64,000 bases of DNA from Spirochaetaceae bacterium (GCA_017614995.1 JAGAAX010000023.1:33953-97952), one strand, 5' to 3'; counted from the first letter of the stretch, positions 16,855-26,301 are shown. Made by a program: numbers and translations. Notes: generated by a model not told the origin, from the sequence alone.

Positions 16855-18888
16855 CTATTGCAGAGGAGCAAAATAGCCGGTTTCTGTTCTGCCGGAGCGG
16901 TTAAGCAGATAAGCTTCAACTTCAACAGGAATAAAATCTCGGCCAAAATTTGTAGGTAGAGAAGACTTGTACTGAATCTGATAATAGCCTACTGGAACAT
17001 CGAGCATATCATCAATAATCATGCTGATTCCGTCCGGTCTAAAGATGTAGTAGTCTTTGCCTGAAGTCTGATTTGCCAAGAACGTCAGCTCCGGAGCAAG
17101 CTGGTTTCTGCTCAAATTGATTGAGAAGAACGAAACGCCGTTGTTATTCAGGTAAGATGACAAATCTGTTAAACCATAAGAATTAAACGCATTAGGCTCA
17201 ACTGAACCGGCAGAAATGTAAATAATTCCTCGCTTTTTCTCGCCAGGTACAAGCTTGTTTACAGCAAGACGGATTGCCAAATCTATAGCAGGCTGATCTA
17301 CATTTGAAGCCTTAAGCTGACTCGGTACAAAATTCAAGAACTGCTGCGGAGCGCCGCTCTGTTCAAGAACAGGAATATCTGAAACTGAAATCAAATACAA
17401 AGTACCTTTGCCGTTCATTGACTTTGCAATATCTCTTACGGCGCTCTGCAAAGCTTCTTTGTATTCGGCTGTCTGCATAGATTTATCAACAAGCACAGCT
17501 ACATCACAAGTATCATTTAAAGAAGCAATACCTGTCAAAGTCTGACCAGAAACATGGCGTTTTTTCTCCGTTACAAGGAAATTAGGATCATCAAGACCTA
17601 CGACAGGCTGATGCTGTCTGTTTTCTACGCGTATATCCATTGTAACAGTCGGGAATTTAGACGAATCAACGTGGATAACCTGAACGGCAAGGCCGCCGAC
17701 AAGCTCAGGCATCTTTGACATTACAAAGACTTCGTTTGACTTAAAGTCTGTTACAAGAAGATTACCGTTCATGTCAGGCACAGCACATGTAATTCTTGAA
17801 GGAGCGTTTCCTGTTGAAGCTGCTTCAAAAACAGCACCGTTTGAAATATCAACAGCAAAAACGCGGTTTGTATCTGCAACAAGAATGTAGTTTTCCCATT
17901 TCTTCAATGCTTCCGGGCGGATAAATGTGCCTTTCGGAACTAATATATCAAGGTAGTTTCCGGCTGTATCAAACATATAGATTGTGCCGGGAGTTGAATC
18001 TGCAACATAAACGACATCGTTAATTACAGTAATGCCGCTCGGTGCAGAAAGACCTTCAAAATCGCCGACAGGACGGCCAAAAGTAAAAAGCCCCTGACCT
18101 TCTGAATTGAACACATCAATACGGGCATTGCCAAAGTCTGAAACATAGATGTTCTCTGACGAATCAAGCGCCATATACTGCGGGCCGAGCATTTCGCCAA
18201 CTTTTCTGCCTTTTGAGCCGAATGTCTTTTGGAATTTTCCGTCTTTTGTCAGCACTGCGATTCTGTCGCCGGCATATTCGCTTACAAGCAGTGTGCCGTC
18301 ATTTTTTCTTACGATATCCATCGGGCGGTCAAAACCGTTTGCCGGTCCGCGTATGCGTTCAATCATAAGACCATTTGCGTCAAAATGAAGCAGTTCGTTT
18401 GAGCCGTAAGCTATAACCCAGCATTCGCCGTTCTTTTCAGGCAAAACTGAAATAGGCTGGCTGTAATAGAATTTGTCACCGTCTTTGCCAGGGAAAGCAC
18501 CGGCTTCAACAAAATGAACATTATCTTCAAACTGAACAGAACCTACGCGGCGCTCTTTTACTATATCAATCTGATTCTGAAGCAGAAGCTCATTGCCTTT
18601 GTAATTGTTCTTTAAGGCATCTTCCCAATATTGAATTGCAGCGCCTTCAATGCCCGACTGATAATAAGCATAACCGAGCCATTCAAGAATCATTGAATCG
18701 TTAGGCAGATAAGACAGTGCTTTTTCAAAAAGCAGAATTGCATCATTATAAGCGCCGCGGTAATAAGACTGAACACCACGACGGAATTCGTCCGCCGCAT
18801 AACCGCGGTCAGCAGGTGTAGGTTCTGCAAAACCAAAAGAAGCACACAACAATAATATACATAAAGAAGTTAAAATTACTTTTTTCAC
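16855..18888 (-). CDS. Exported TPR - NHL beta-propeller - VWA protein
   Basis: A 677-residue secreted or periplasmic protein: signal peptide (residues 1-21, ending FGFA-EP), two or three TPRs (about 30-115), an NHL-type six-bladed propeller (about 125-390; blades such as MDIVRKNDGTLLVSEYAGDR and YVSDFGNARIDVF), then a von Willebrand A domain (about 430-640) starting at VAVLVDKSM, a partly kept MIDAS. Such assemblies mediate protein binding at the cell surface or periplasm. The GTG at 18888 is chosen because GGAGG lies 6 nt upstream and the frame above it overlaps the neighbouring gene. It follows the TPR gene by 13 bp, so the two are co-transcribed. Confidence 0.8.
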   Translation of the reverse strand: MKKVILTSLCILLLCASFGFAEPTPADRGYAADEFRRGVQSYYRGAYNDAILLFEKALSYLPNDSMILEWLGYAYYQSGIEGAAIQYWEDALKNNYKGNELLLQNQIDIVKERRVGSVQFEDNVHFVEAGAFPGKDGDKFYYSQPISVLPEKNGECWVIAYGSNELLHFDANGLMIERIRGPANGFDRPMDIVRKNDGTLLVSEYAGDRIAVLTKDGKFQKTFGSKGRKVGEMLGPQYMALDSSENIYVSDFGNARIDVFNSEGQGLFTFGRPVGDFEGLSAPSGITVINDVVYVADSTPGTIYMFDTAGNYLDILVPKGTFIRPEALKKWENYILVADTNRVFAVDISNGAVFEAASTGNAPSRITCAVPDMNGNLLVTDFKSNEVFVMSKMPELVGGLAVQVIHVDSSKFPTVTMDIRVENRQHQPVVGLDDPNFLVTEKKRHVSGQTLTGIASLNDTCDVAVLVDKSMQTAEYKEALQSAVRDIAKSMNGKGTLYLISVSDIPVLEQSGAPQQFLNFVPSQLKASNVDQPAIDLAIRLAVNKLVPGEKKRGIIYISAGSVEPNAFNSYGLTDLSSYLNNNGVSFFSINLSRNQLAPELTFLANQTSGKDYYIFRPDGISMIIDDMLDVPVGYYQIQYKSSLPTNFGRDFIPVEVEAYLLNRSGRTETGYFAPLQ

Positions 18889-18901
18889 CACAGTCCTCCG
18901 C

Positions 18902-19609
18902 TTAGCGCCCTTTAATTGCATGGTTATTATCTGCCATCTGCTCATAAATAACGCGGTAATGGCTCAAAATTTCATCATGTCTAGGATTTCGGGCTTTTGC
19001 CTTTTTAATATAAGATTTTGCTTCTTTTAATAAGCCGAGCTTGTAATAAACCCAGGCAATAGAATCAAGATATGCAGCCGAATCAGGAACAATTTCAAGT
19101 GCTTTTCGGCACAAAGAAAGAGCACGTGTCAAGTCTTTGCTGTCACAGGCAAGAACATAGCCGTAGCCGTTCAAAGCAGTAGCATTGTCAGGTTCTATTT
19201 CAAGAGCTTTGGCATACCAGTCAACAGCTTCATTTGTTCTTTTCTGTGCCCATGCAGCATAGCCTAAAGCCGTAAGCACAGGCACAGTCTGGCAGCCGTT
19301 CTGCAGCAGCTTTCTAAGCTCATAATCTGCAAGAGTAAAACGCCCGGTCTGAACATAAAGCACAGCAAGAATAAGACGGCACTGATTGCATCTTGTTTCA
19401 TCTTTGCAGACTGTTACAACCTGTTCAAGAAACTGCATTGCTTCATCTGGTTTTGAAATGCGCACATAGCACAAACCGATGTAATAGAGAACGTCAAGAC
19501 TTACTTCCTGACCATCAGATAAAAGGATACTTTCCAAGCGGCGCAATGATTCTTCATACTTGCGTAACCCGTAAAGCTTAACTGCTTCAGAAAAAATATC
19601 GGCCATCAT
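18902..19609 (-). CDS. Cytoplasmic TPR protein
   Basis: A 235-residue protein made almost wholly of tetratricopeptide repeats (five to six units; for example VLYYIGLCYVRISKPDEAMQ and YLDSIAWVYYKLGLLKEAKS). It has no signal peptide or membrane helix. GGAGG precedes the ATG. It lies directly upstream of the exported TPR-NHL-VWA gene, so the two may act in one pathway, with this protein as the cytoplasmic partner. TPR proteins bind other proteins; no enzymatic motif is present. Confidence 0.8.
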   Translation of the reverse strand: MMADIFSEAVKLYGLRKYEESLRRLESILLSDGQEVSLDVLYYIGLCYVRISKPDEAMQFLEQVVTVCKDETRCNQCRLILAVLYVQTGRFTLADYELRKLLQNGCQTVPVLTALGYAAWAQKRTNEAVDWYAKALEIEPDNATALNGYGYVLACDSKDLTRALSLCRKALEIVPDSAAYLDSIAWVYYKLGLLKEAKSYIKKAKARNPRHDEILSHYRVIYEQMADNNHAIKGR

Positions 19610-19648
19610 TTCCTCCCAAATCAGATTGCCTTATATACCAAACCATTT

Positions 19649-20440
19649 TTAATCGGTCATAAAAAACTTTATATTAGCAAAATCTGCATTATCTGCATCG
19701 CAAGGCTGTGCAATCACCCGCGATATGGCTATAAAGCCTTTTTCAACCAGCAGGCTGTCACATTCAGACTCATTTCTGGTAATTGCCTTTCCGCCCACAA
19801 AAAAGCTGTAAGTCTTTCCATTAGATGCCTGATATAGCTCAAGTTTATCATAATATTCCCTTCGACTTAAAGGGGTCAACTTGGCACCTGTAAAAGCCTT
19901 GCATGACGGCGCATTAATGTTTACGAATACATCTTCAGAATACAAGCTGATTAATGAAGAAATATTCCGGCGGATAAACTGCGCCAAAGGCAGATAATTC
20001 CATTCACCATTTATAGTTTCGGCATATTTAGGCACAAGCTCAAGACTTGCTGCAATTCCTGGCACACCATATTGTAAAACTGCATGGCGCGCGGCTGCGG
20101 CAGTGCCCGAATATACAATATCTGTGCCGAGATTTGCACCCTTGTTTATGCCGGAAATAACTGCATCAGGCAGATGCTCTTTAAACAAGCAGGAAATTCC
20201 TGTAGTTACACAATCTGCAGGCAAACCTGAACAAGTATATGCCTGTATGCCGGCTTTATTAAATGCGTTTTCACGCTTTACAATTTCCAAAGGCTTGTTC
20301 ATCGTTATTCCGTGAGAAACAGCCGATCTATTTTTATCCGGAGCTACTATAAATACCTCATGCTCCTCTGCAAGTTCTTCAGCAAGAATACGCAAGCCTT
20401 CACAATCAAGACCGTCGTCATTTGTCAATAAAAGTCTCAT
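19649..20440 (-). CDS. surE: 5'/3'-nucleotidase SurE
   Basis: A 263-residue SurE-family phosphatase that releases phosphate from nucleoside 5'- and 3'-monophosphates. LLLTNDDG at the N-terminus carries the metal-binding Asp pair; SGINKGANLGTDIVYSGTAAAAR near residue 90 is the family signature with the third metal ligand Asn. Length matches the family. The ATG at 20440 fits the conserved MRxLLTNDDG start; a GTG two codons upstream overlaps the previous stop (GTGA) and could also be used. It follows the GHMP kinase gene with no gap, so the two are co-translated. Confidence 0.92.
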   Translation of the reverse strand: MRLLLTNDDGLDCEGLRILAEELAEEHEVFIVAPDKNRSAVSHGITMNKPLEIVKRENAFNKAGIQAYTCSGLPADCVTTGISCLFKEHLPDAVISGINKGANLGTDIVYSGTAAAARHAVLQYGVPGIAASLELVPKYAETINGEWNYLPLAQFIRRNISSLISLYSEDVFVNINAPSCKAFTGAKLTPLSRREYYDKLELYQASNGKTYSFFVGGKAITRNESECDSLLVEKGFIAISRVIAQPCDADNADFANIKFFMTD

Positions 20441-20442
20441 AA

Positions 20443-21612
20443 TCACCCGTTTAAGCCGGAAATAACGCCGTCCGCAGTATGCACATTATAACAGATAGCA
20501 TGAAAACCAAAAATACGCTCATACTCGGCAAGCCGCTTTTCGTAGGCGTCCAAATCTTTAGTCTGCAAAACAGTATAAGTAGAGCTGCCGAAGCCTTTTC
20601 CCGTTATTCTAGAACATGCAGACAACGGCTTACCTGAAAGCATGTCGCCTTCAAAAACGCGCTTAACAAGCCAGTCAATTTCAGGGCACGAAATCTGAAA
20701 CAAATCGCGCAGCAGCTCGTGCGAATGTACAACATCGCGCGCAAACTGCGCAAAATTGCTGTTTTTCAAGGCAGAGAGCGCATCCTGCAGCAAAGTCTGT
20801 TCTTTCATTATGCAGATAAGTCTTCTGCGGTAGTCTTCGTTTACAACAGAAAGAACTTCGTTTATTTCAGTGTCAGAATCTTCGTAGACAATCTCGCCGT
20901 TGCGGCTTATCTTCAAATCGCCAAGCAGACAGGCATATTCTGCTGTCCAAAGCGTTTCCTCGTTCCAGACATGTACTCTCGGAACTCTTGCATCTGTTAA
21001 AACAAAAGAAGTATCAGGAAAATCAAACGGAATAATCTCATACGAAGAGTTATTATAATTTGTCAGAACACATGTATTCTTTTTGGCATAAAGAGGTGTA
21101 TATATGTCTGCAAGACAGCTAGTTGTGTTCATAAAGAATCTGTTTGCAGTGTCTATGTATTCAACAATATCCCCAGTCTCTGCTTTCGGCGCAATAAGCT
21201 GTTTTAAGGCACAGGCAGAAGCAACTTTTATGGCGCTGTTTACACCAAAGCCCGCAGAAGGCAGCACATCAGAATAGATTGTGACATTCAAGCCCTGCGA
21301 TTCATAGCCGGCTGCAAGAAAAGACGAGAGCACGCCCTTAAAAGCGTTTGCCCAGCGGTCTTCTTTTCTGAAGCGCATAGCTGGCAGGCTTGAGCGTTTA
21401 CGTTCGTTAAGCTGATGGAAATAAAAGCGCAGGTTGTTGTCCTGACGCAAAGAAACCAGCACATACACAGGCAGGTCTACAGCCAGAGACAACGTCTTGT
21501 CTTTAAAATACCAGGAATGCTCACCTAAAAGATGAATACGTCCTGGCGCAGACACAACTACGTCGGGTTGAGAACCATATTCAGTTTGATGAGCCTGAAC
21601 AGCCTTTTCCAT
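20443..21612 (-). CDS. Galactokinase-like GHMP kinase with altered sugar-binding motif
   Basis: A 389-residue GHMP-family kinase related to galactokinase. The N-terminal signature is APGRIHLLGEHSWY, where galactokinases have GEHTDY, so the Asp that contacts galactose is Trp here. The ATP loop is PSAGFGVNSA, a looser form of PxGxGLSSSA. The catalytic Asp is probably kept in CLADIYTP, aligned with the MDQ motif. The C-terminal GKGFGSSTYTVL is the third family motif. It phosphorylates a sugar or similar alcohol; galactose is uncertain because of the motif change. GAGGTGAT precedes the ATG. SurE follows with a 4-bp overlap or a 2-bp gap. Confidence 0.75.
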   Translation of the reverse strand: MEKAVQAHQTEYGSQPDVVVSAPGRIHLLGEHSWYFKDKTLSLAVDLPVYVLVSLRQDNNLRFYFHQLNERKRSSLPAMRFRKEDRWANAFKGVLSSFLAAGYESQGLNVTIYSDVLPSAGFGVNSAIKVASACALKQLIAPKAETGDIVEYIDTANRFFMNTTSCLADIYTPLYAKKNTCVLTNYNNSSYEIIPFDFPDTSFVLTDARVPRVHVWNEETLWTAEYACLLGDLKISRNGEIVYEDSDTEINEVLSVVNEDYRRRLICIMKEQTLLQDALSALKNSNFAQFARDVVHSHELLRDLFQISCPEIDWLVKRVFEGDMLSGKPLSACSRITGKGFGSSTYTVLQTKDLDAYEKRLAEYERIFGFHAICYNVHTADGVISGLNG

Positions 21613-21679
21613 TTTTTTACATCACCTCTGAACAGATGTGTTGATTTACAGCAACAATATCATATAAAATGATAATATA

Positions 21680-23317
21680 ATGAATGGAATTTTACAAGTT
21701 TTTTATATTATTTTTTCAGCTCTGCTTCTTTCAGCAGGCATACCCAATGAAATTCTGTATCTAGGCTCACCGTTTTTAGGACTTTTTGCACTTGTGCCGT
21801 TCTATCTTGCACTGAGAAGTGCCAGAACATTCAGACGCGCTGGGCTTCTTACAGGACTGCATTTTGGTCTTATGCAGCTTCTGTCAAGTTTCTGGCTCGG
21901 CAACTTCAAAGACTTTGCTATATTTACAGTAGGCGGCCCGACAATTGCATACGCTATTGAAGGCTTAATCTTCGGAAGATTTTTTCATGCTGCACTTGCC
22001 TTTCTTGACTATACTCCAGAAGAAGCAAAACTTCAGGACGCATCTTTTAGAGGCGCAGGCAAAACACTGAAGCGCGTTTTCTTCTTTGCCGCAATCTATT
22101 CAATATGGGAATGGACAAAATCAGTCGGCTTTCTTGCATATCCATGGGGAACGCTGATAATGACTTCTTTTCAGTCAAAGCTGCTTATTCAGATTGTAGA
22201 CATAACAGGAACATGGGCAATAAGCTTTCTCTGGTCTTTGTTTGCGGCAACATTAGCAGAAGGCATTGCGCTCTATTCAATTTACCAGCCAAGACTGAAT
22301 TATCTTGTCAAGCGGATGTATTTCTGCATTGTTATGATAACATTCAGTCTTTTTATGCTTGATTTTATTTACGGCGCAGTGCAGTACACAAAACCGAGAA
22401 TAATTGCAAAAACAGCAGACATTGCGGTAATTCAGCACAACACAGATACATGGTCTGAAGACGGAGATTCAGAGAGCGTGCTTGCAGCCGAAAGAATGAC
22501 AGCAAAGGCAATGCTTGAACCTGTAAAACCTGATCTTGTGTGCTGGTCAGAGTCAATTCTGAATTATGCCTTTCCTGATTCATACTTTTATTATGAAACA
22601 TCTCCTGCAAAGAAGCCTTTCATTCATTTTATAAAAGAGACAGGAGTTCCTTATGCCACAGGAGCGCCGCTCTATTTTATTGAGAACGGACAGCAGAAAT
22701 TTTACAACGGCGTTGTAGTCTTTGACAAAAATGCTGTCATAACCGGCATGTCTGGCAAAATTCATCTTGTTCCGTTTGCGGAATATGTTCCGCTTATGGA
22801 TAAAGCATGGTTCAGAAAGATAATGGACGCGCTTGTAGGTTTTTCAACCGGCTGGTCGCAGTGGAAACAGTACGCCGTTTATTCTGTGCCGCTCAAAACC
22901 GGTGACAGTCTGAATTTCAGCGTGCCAATCTGCTTTGAGGACGCTTTTCCGGACATTTGCAGAAACTTCTATAAACTTGGTGCAGAAGCGCTTTTAAGCA
23001 TTTCAAACGACTCATGGTCAAACCTTAAGTCAGCAGAATACCAGCATTTTGTAATTGCGGCTTTCAGGGCAATTGAACTGCGTACAACGCTTGTACGCAC
23101 AACCAATTCTGGCTATTCGGGCGCAGTAGATGCAAGAGGCCGCATAATTGCAGACCTTCCGCTTTTTGAAGAAGCCGAAATGGTCACAACGATTCCAGTC
23201 TATGAGCACAAACCGACGGCTTACGCGGTGTTCGGCGACTGGATTGTGATATTTTTCGGTCTGATTTGCGCCTTATATTTTGCCGATTGCGCTGCTGCAA
23301 CTTATAAAAAACATTGA
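21680..23317 (+). CDS. lnt: Apolipoprotein N-acyltransferase
   Basis: A 545-residue inner-membrane enzyme that adds the third acyl chain to bacterial lipoproteins. About seven N-terminal membrane helices (residues 1-230) precede a nitrilase-fold domain. The catalytic triad is visible: Glu in CWSESILNY (about residue 294), Lys in GKIHLVPFAEYVP (about 359) and Cys in PICFEDAFPD (about 417). A final membrane helix lies at the C-terminus. The window encodes several lipoproteins it could modify. No Shine-Dalgarno sequence is seen; TATAAA lies 11 nt before the ATG with TTGATT 16 nt further up, so the leader is very short. bioY follows directly. Confidence 0.93.
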   Translation: MNGILQVFYIIFSALLLSAGIPNEILYLGSPFLGLFALVPFYLALRSARTFRRAGLLTGLHFGLMQLLSSFWLGNFKDFAIFTVGGPTIAYAIEGLIFGRFFHAALAFLDYTPEEAKLQDASFRGAGKTLKRVFFFAAIYSIWEWTKSVGFLAYPWGTLIMTSFQSKLLIQIVDITGTWAISFLWSLFAATLAEGIALYSIYQPRLNYLVKRMYFCIVMITFSLFMLDFIYGAVQYTKPRIIAKTADIAVIQHNTDTWSEDGDSESVLAAERMTAKAMLEPVKPDLVCWSESILNYAFPDSYFYYETSPAKKPFIHFIKETGVPYATGAPLYFIENGQQKFYNGVVVFDKNAVITGMSGKIHLVPFAEYVPLMDKAWFRKIMDALVGFSTGWSQWKQYAVYSVPLKTGDSLNFSVPICFEDAFPDICRNFYKLGAEALLSISNDSWSNLKSAEYQHFVIAAFRAIELRTTLVRTTNSGYSGAVDARGRIIADLPLFEEAEMVTTIPVYEHKPTAYAVFGDWIVIFFGLICALYFADCAAATYKKH

Positions 23318-23328
23318 GGAAACATAAA

Positions 23329-23898
23329 ATGGACGAAAACGAACTGACAAAAAACGAGCTTAACAAAAAGCGCTCAATCTGTGTGCTTTGTACGGCGGTT
23401 CTGCTGTGCATTACGTCGCCGCTCTGCATAAAGGCTGAACCTCTGCCCTTTGTAATTCAGAACATGATTGTAATTCTTGCCGCGGCGGTTTTTGGCGGTG
23501 TGCAGACATCGGGCGCGGTGGGTTTGTTTTTGCTTGCAGGCATTTTCGGGCTTCCTGTATTTGCAGGCGGGGCTTCCGGCATAGCTCATATTTCAACTAT
23601 AAGAGGAAGTTTTCTACCGGGTTATTTTGTCGCCGCTCTGGTTGTGGGCTTTATGATGAAAACACCGGCAATTGATGAAAAGACTCCGGTAAATAAAATA
23701 GCGCCTGCCTGTGCCGCCGGCTATGCAATCGTCTATGTATTTCCGGTTCTAAAAATTCTTCAAGGCGGCGTACAGATGTTTACAGAAATCTTACCACAGT
23801 TAAGACCATACTTAATAGCGGACATCATAAAGTGCGCTGTAACTATTCCGCTTGTCGCGCTGCTCCGCCCCATTGCGGCAAAACACTTTTCGCAATAG
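23329..23898 (+). CDS. bioY: Biotin transporter substrate-binding subunit BioY
   Basis: A 189-residue S-component of an ECF-type biotin transporter. About six membrane helices are visible, with the family core from LPFVIQNMIVILAAAVFGG through LLAGIFGLPVFAGGASGI, which forms the biotin site. The ATG at 23329 has GAGGA 8 nt upstream, overlapping the lnt stop; an in-frame TTG at 23314 is a less likely start. No EcfA/EcfT genes are next to it, so it would use shared energising modules or act alone. It implies that the organism takes up biotin. Confidence 0.9.
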   Translation: MDENELTKNELNKKRSICVLCTAVLLCITSPLCIKAEPLPFVIQNMIVILAAAVFGGVQTSGAVGLFLLAGIFGLPVFAGGASGIAHISTIRGSFLPGYFVAALVVGFMMKTPAIDEKTPVNKIAPACAAGYAIVYVFPVLKILQGGVQMFTEILPQLRPYLIADIIKCAVTIPLVALLRPIAAKHFSQ

Positions 23899-23944
23899 CT
23901 TTAACTACAACAAAAGATTGTTCGGCGAAAAGTGCCGCATAATA

Positions 23945-24475
23945 TTATTGATCGCCTTCGATTTCCAAGAAAAGAGCTTCGTAAAGCGTAGCAATGTCGC
24001 TATTTGCTTTTGCGATGGATTTTTGCATTCGGGAAGCAATACATTTAAAGACACGATACCCCAAAAGAGGTTCTTTTTCGCTCAATGCTTCAAAGTCCTT
24101 GCCTTTTATCACAAGCGTGCTGCAGTCTGTGGTTGCCGTAATCGAAGCTGAACGGGAATCTTTTCCAATCAGAGCAGCCTCTCCAAAAAACACATTCATT
24201 GAATCATTCAGCGTAACAATTGCAATATCATCTCCGTGTGGAGTTTTTCGATGAATAAAAACTGAACCTGATGTCAAAATATAAAGCTCATCGCCAAAAT
24301 CACCCTCTTTAATAATCAGCTCGCCTTTTTTGAAGTTTTTGACCGTGCAGCAATCGTAAAGCGATTTTAGAATATTTTTATCCCGCTCATTTTCTACCGA
24401 AAACGATTTGAACATTTCCAATTTCACAAGCCGATTTAACACACTTTCAAAGCTGTTTTTTTCATTAGACATCAT
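23945..24475 (-). CDS. Stand-alone cyclic-nucleotide-binding protein, coupled to the K+ channel gene
   Basis: A 176-residue protein with one CRP-type cyclic-nucleotide-binding domain at about residues 30-150. The phosphate-binding cassette FGEAALIGKDSRSASI keeps the Glu and Arg that hold the cyclic phosphate, so it should bind cAMP or cGMP. There is no helix-turn-helix, so it is not a transcription factor. Its start overlaps the channel gene by 11 bp, which implies translational coupling. The simplest inference is that it supplies in trans the ligand domain that other bacterial channels carry at the C-terminus. Confidence 0.85.
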   Translation of the reverse strand: MMSNEKNSFESVLNRLVKLEMFKSFSVENERDKNILKSLYDCCTVKNFKKGELIIKEGDFGDELYILTSGSVFIHRKTPHGDDIAIVTLNDSMNVFFGEAALIGKDSRSASITATTDCSTLVIKGKDFEALSEKEPLLGYRVFKCIASRMQKSIAKANSDIATLYEALFLEIEGDQ

Positions 24476-26048
24476 TTTCTCCCTTTATTTCACGCACGAA
24501 AATCGCTTTTGTATTTGGCTGAATTATATAATCATCACTTGGCAAAAGAAGCGGATCGTTGCTTTTTAGGGTTTTGACTTTCTGCAAGTTGCTGACGATT
24601 GTCTTTACATCGGGGTTTTTCTGTGCCTCACGGACAGCATCCTTTCTGCGCTGATAAAAGTTACCTGTGTTCAATAAAAGCCCAATGAGAACACCTCCAG
24701 TTTCTTTGAATTCGCCGTAAGTTTTCCCGATAAAATTCTGCGGAATATCTTCAATGCTTATGCCAGGACCGTCCGCTGAAGAAAGCAGCGATTTTATCAC
24801 ATTGGAATATCCAAGACCGCAAGAAGCTGTCGCCAAAAGAGAACATTCGTAATCTTTTGTGAGAATTATTTCGTCACAATGAGATATTTGCAAGTTGTTC
24901 TCGAACTTGGAATCTGTTAATTCAGCAACCACATAGAGCTTTGAGTTCAGATTTTTCATTGTCATAACTGAAAGAACAGTACGGGAATCTATTTCCAGTT
25001 GCGAAGAGCTTTTTGAATAATCGGCGATAATCAATGCACGTTCGGCATCTTTTATCAATGCCTTTTTCATCACCTCAACGTCAGAAAAATCGCCTGCAAT
25101 ATACTGCATTCCCTTGTATTTTGACAGCGAGCGCAATGCTTCGATTTTCTCTGCCGGTGCTTCGTTGACCAAAACGATTTTATCCGACTTTAAAGTTGGA
25201 TTTGACTTCAAAACTGCATCGAGGATTTTCTCAAAATCTGGTCTCCAACCACAAATCAAAAAATGTCCGCTCATGTTTTTCAATCTCCTTAATCCTCTTT
25301 CGTTTTTGAGCTGTAATTCCATAAATCCCGAAGAAATAATACCAGTGGGAACAGCCACAAGTCCGATTCCCAAAAGTGCAATCAAAGTGCCGATGGTTCT
25401 GCCCGCACTTGTTACAGGATAAATATCGCCATAGCCTACGGTTGTGAAAGTCGCGACCGCCCACCACAAGCTGGAAAATGCATTGTTGAAAACATCGGGC
25501 TGTGCTTTTGATTCTACATCATACATAAACACCGACGAGATAATCATCAGAACGAATATAACAAAAACCGACAGACTCAATTCTTGAGACCGGCTTTTTA
25601 TCACATCAACGAGGACATAAAGTGCACTTGAATACCTGGACAGTTTGAACAGGCGGAGTACACGCAAAAGTGAAATCGAAGAGATAACTGCGGGCGGCAA
25701 AGCTGAAAAAAGTGCAATGTAAAACGGCAGAATCGTGATTAAATCGATTATCGCAATAAACGAACGTGCATATCTTATCCGGGCTTTTGGGGCAGATAGT
25801 GTTGGAAAAAGCTCTGGTGCTGTCCAAAGCCGCAAAATGTATTCGATGGAAAACACAATGCTTCCCATTGTTTCCAAAATTGTAAAGACTTTTTTGAAAA
25901 TGACCGGAAGTGTGAATGTGCTAAAAAACACGCAGCACACTGTGGATATGATGAAAAACAGTATCACTGAGTCGAATAATATGCTGAGAATATCTCCACT
26001 TTTGCCTTTGTCCAAAATTTCAAAAACACGCTTTCTTATCATTTTCAC
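24465..26048 (-). CDS. Voltage-gated-type K+ channel with RCK/TrkA-N domain
   Basis: A 527-residue six-helix potassium channel. S1-S4 span about residues 20-150; S4 carries spaced basic residues in LLRVLRLFKLSRY. The pore has TTVGYGD, the K+ selectivity filter, at about residue 210, followed by S6. A cytoplasmic RCK (TrkA-N, Rossmann) domain starts at about 253 with HFLICGWRPDF and a second RCK-like half follows to about 510. It lies in the inner membrane and would be gated by voltage and by ligands of the RCK ring. The downstream gene, overlapping by 11 bp, encodes a cyclic-nucleotide-binding protein. Confidence 0.88.
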   Translation of the reverse strand: MKMIRKRVFEILDKGKSGDILSILFDSVILFFIISTVCCVFFSTFTLPVIFKKVFTILETMGSIVFSIEYILRLWTAPELFPTLSAPKARIRYARSFIAIIDLITILPFYIALFSALPPAVISSISLLRVLRLFKLSRYSSALYVLVDVIKSRSQELSLSVFVIFVLMIISSVFMYDVESKAQPDVFNNAFSSLWWAVATFTTVGYGDIYPVTSAGRTIGTLIALLGIGLVAVPTGIISSGFMELQLKNERGLRRLKNMSGHFLICGWRPDFEKILDAVLKSNPTLKSDKIVLVNEAPAEKIEALRSLSKYKGMQYIAGDFSDVEVMKKALIKDAERALIIADYSKSSSQLEIDSRTVLSVMTMKNLNSKLYVVAELTDSKFENNLQISHCDEIILTKDYECSLLATASCGLGYSNVIKSLLSSADGPGISIEDIPQNFIGKTYGEFKETGGVLIGLLLNTGNFYQRRKDAVREAQKNPDVKTIVSNLQKVKTLKSNDPLLLPSDDYIIQPNTKAIFVREIKGENDV

Positions 26049-26132
26049 CTGTTTGTATTATTCGTACTGAATGGTAAGAATATAATAACAAGCAGGAATG
26101 GTGTAGTCAATGAAAATTCGATGATATTAGAC

Positions 26133-26162
26133 GTGTTCGGAAAGTCGATTAGTTTTCGAACA
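26133..26162. repeat. TGTTCGGAAA palindromic repeat, third copy
   Basis: TGTTCGGAAA and TTTTCGAACA flank a 10-nt loop. The core matches hairpins 1 and 3 at 2320-2442, including the AGACGTGTTCGG lead-in shared with the first copy. It overlaps the stop codon of the PIN remnant. Confidence 0.6.
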
Positions 26163-26301
26163 GATCTGATACATTCTCTACGAAGCCCTCTGCAACGAAA
26201 TCGAAATCGGTGTCTAAATGCAGAAGCTGCACAGAATTAGGCATGTCTTGAACAGCATAAAAGCAGCCGTTTATTCGTGCGGAGGGTTTAATACCCCGAC
26301 C
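26149..26301 (-). pseudogene. 3' remnant of a PIN-domain (VapC-like) toxin gene
   Basis: Reading leftward, an open frame of about 45 codons without a start ends at TAA (26151-26149). Its translation contains VQLLHLDTDFDFVAE, which resembles the LLHxDxDFDxIA end of VapC-type PIN-domain RNase toxins with the last active-site Asp residues. The frame is closed upstream by a stop inside the inverted repeat at 26284-26329, so the front of the gene is missing. No antitoxin is seen. The resemblance is by eye only. Confidence 0.4.
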
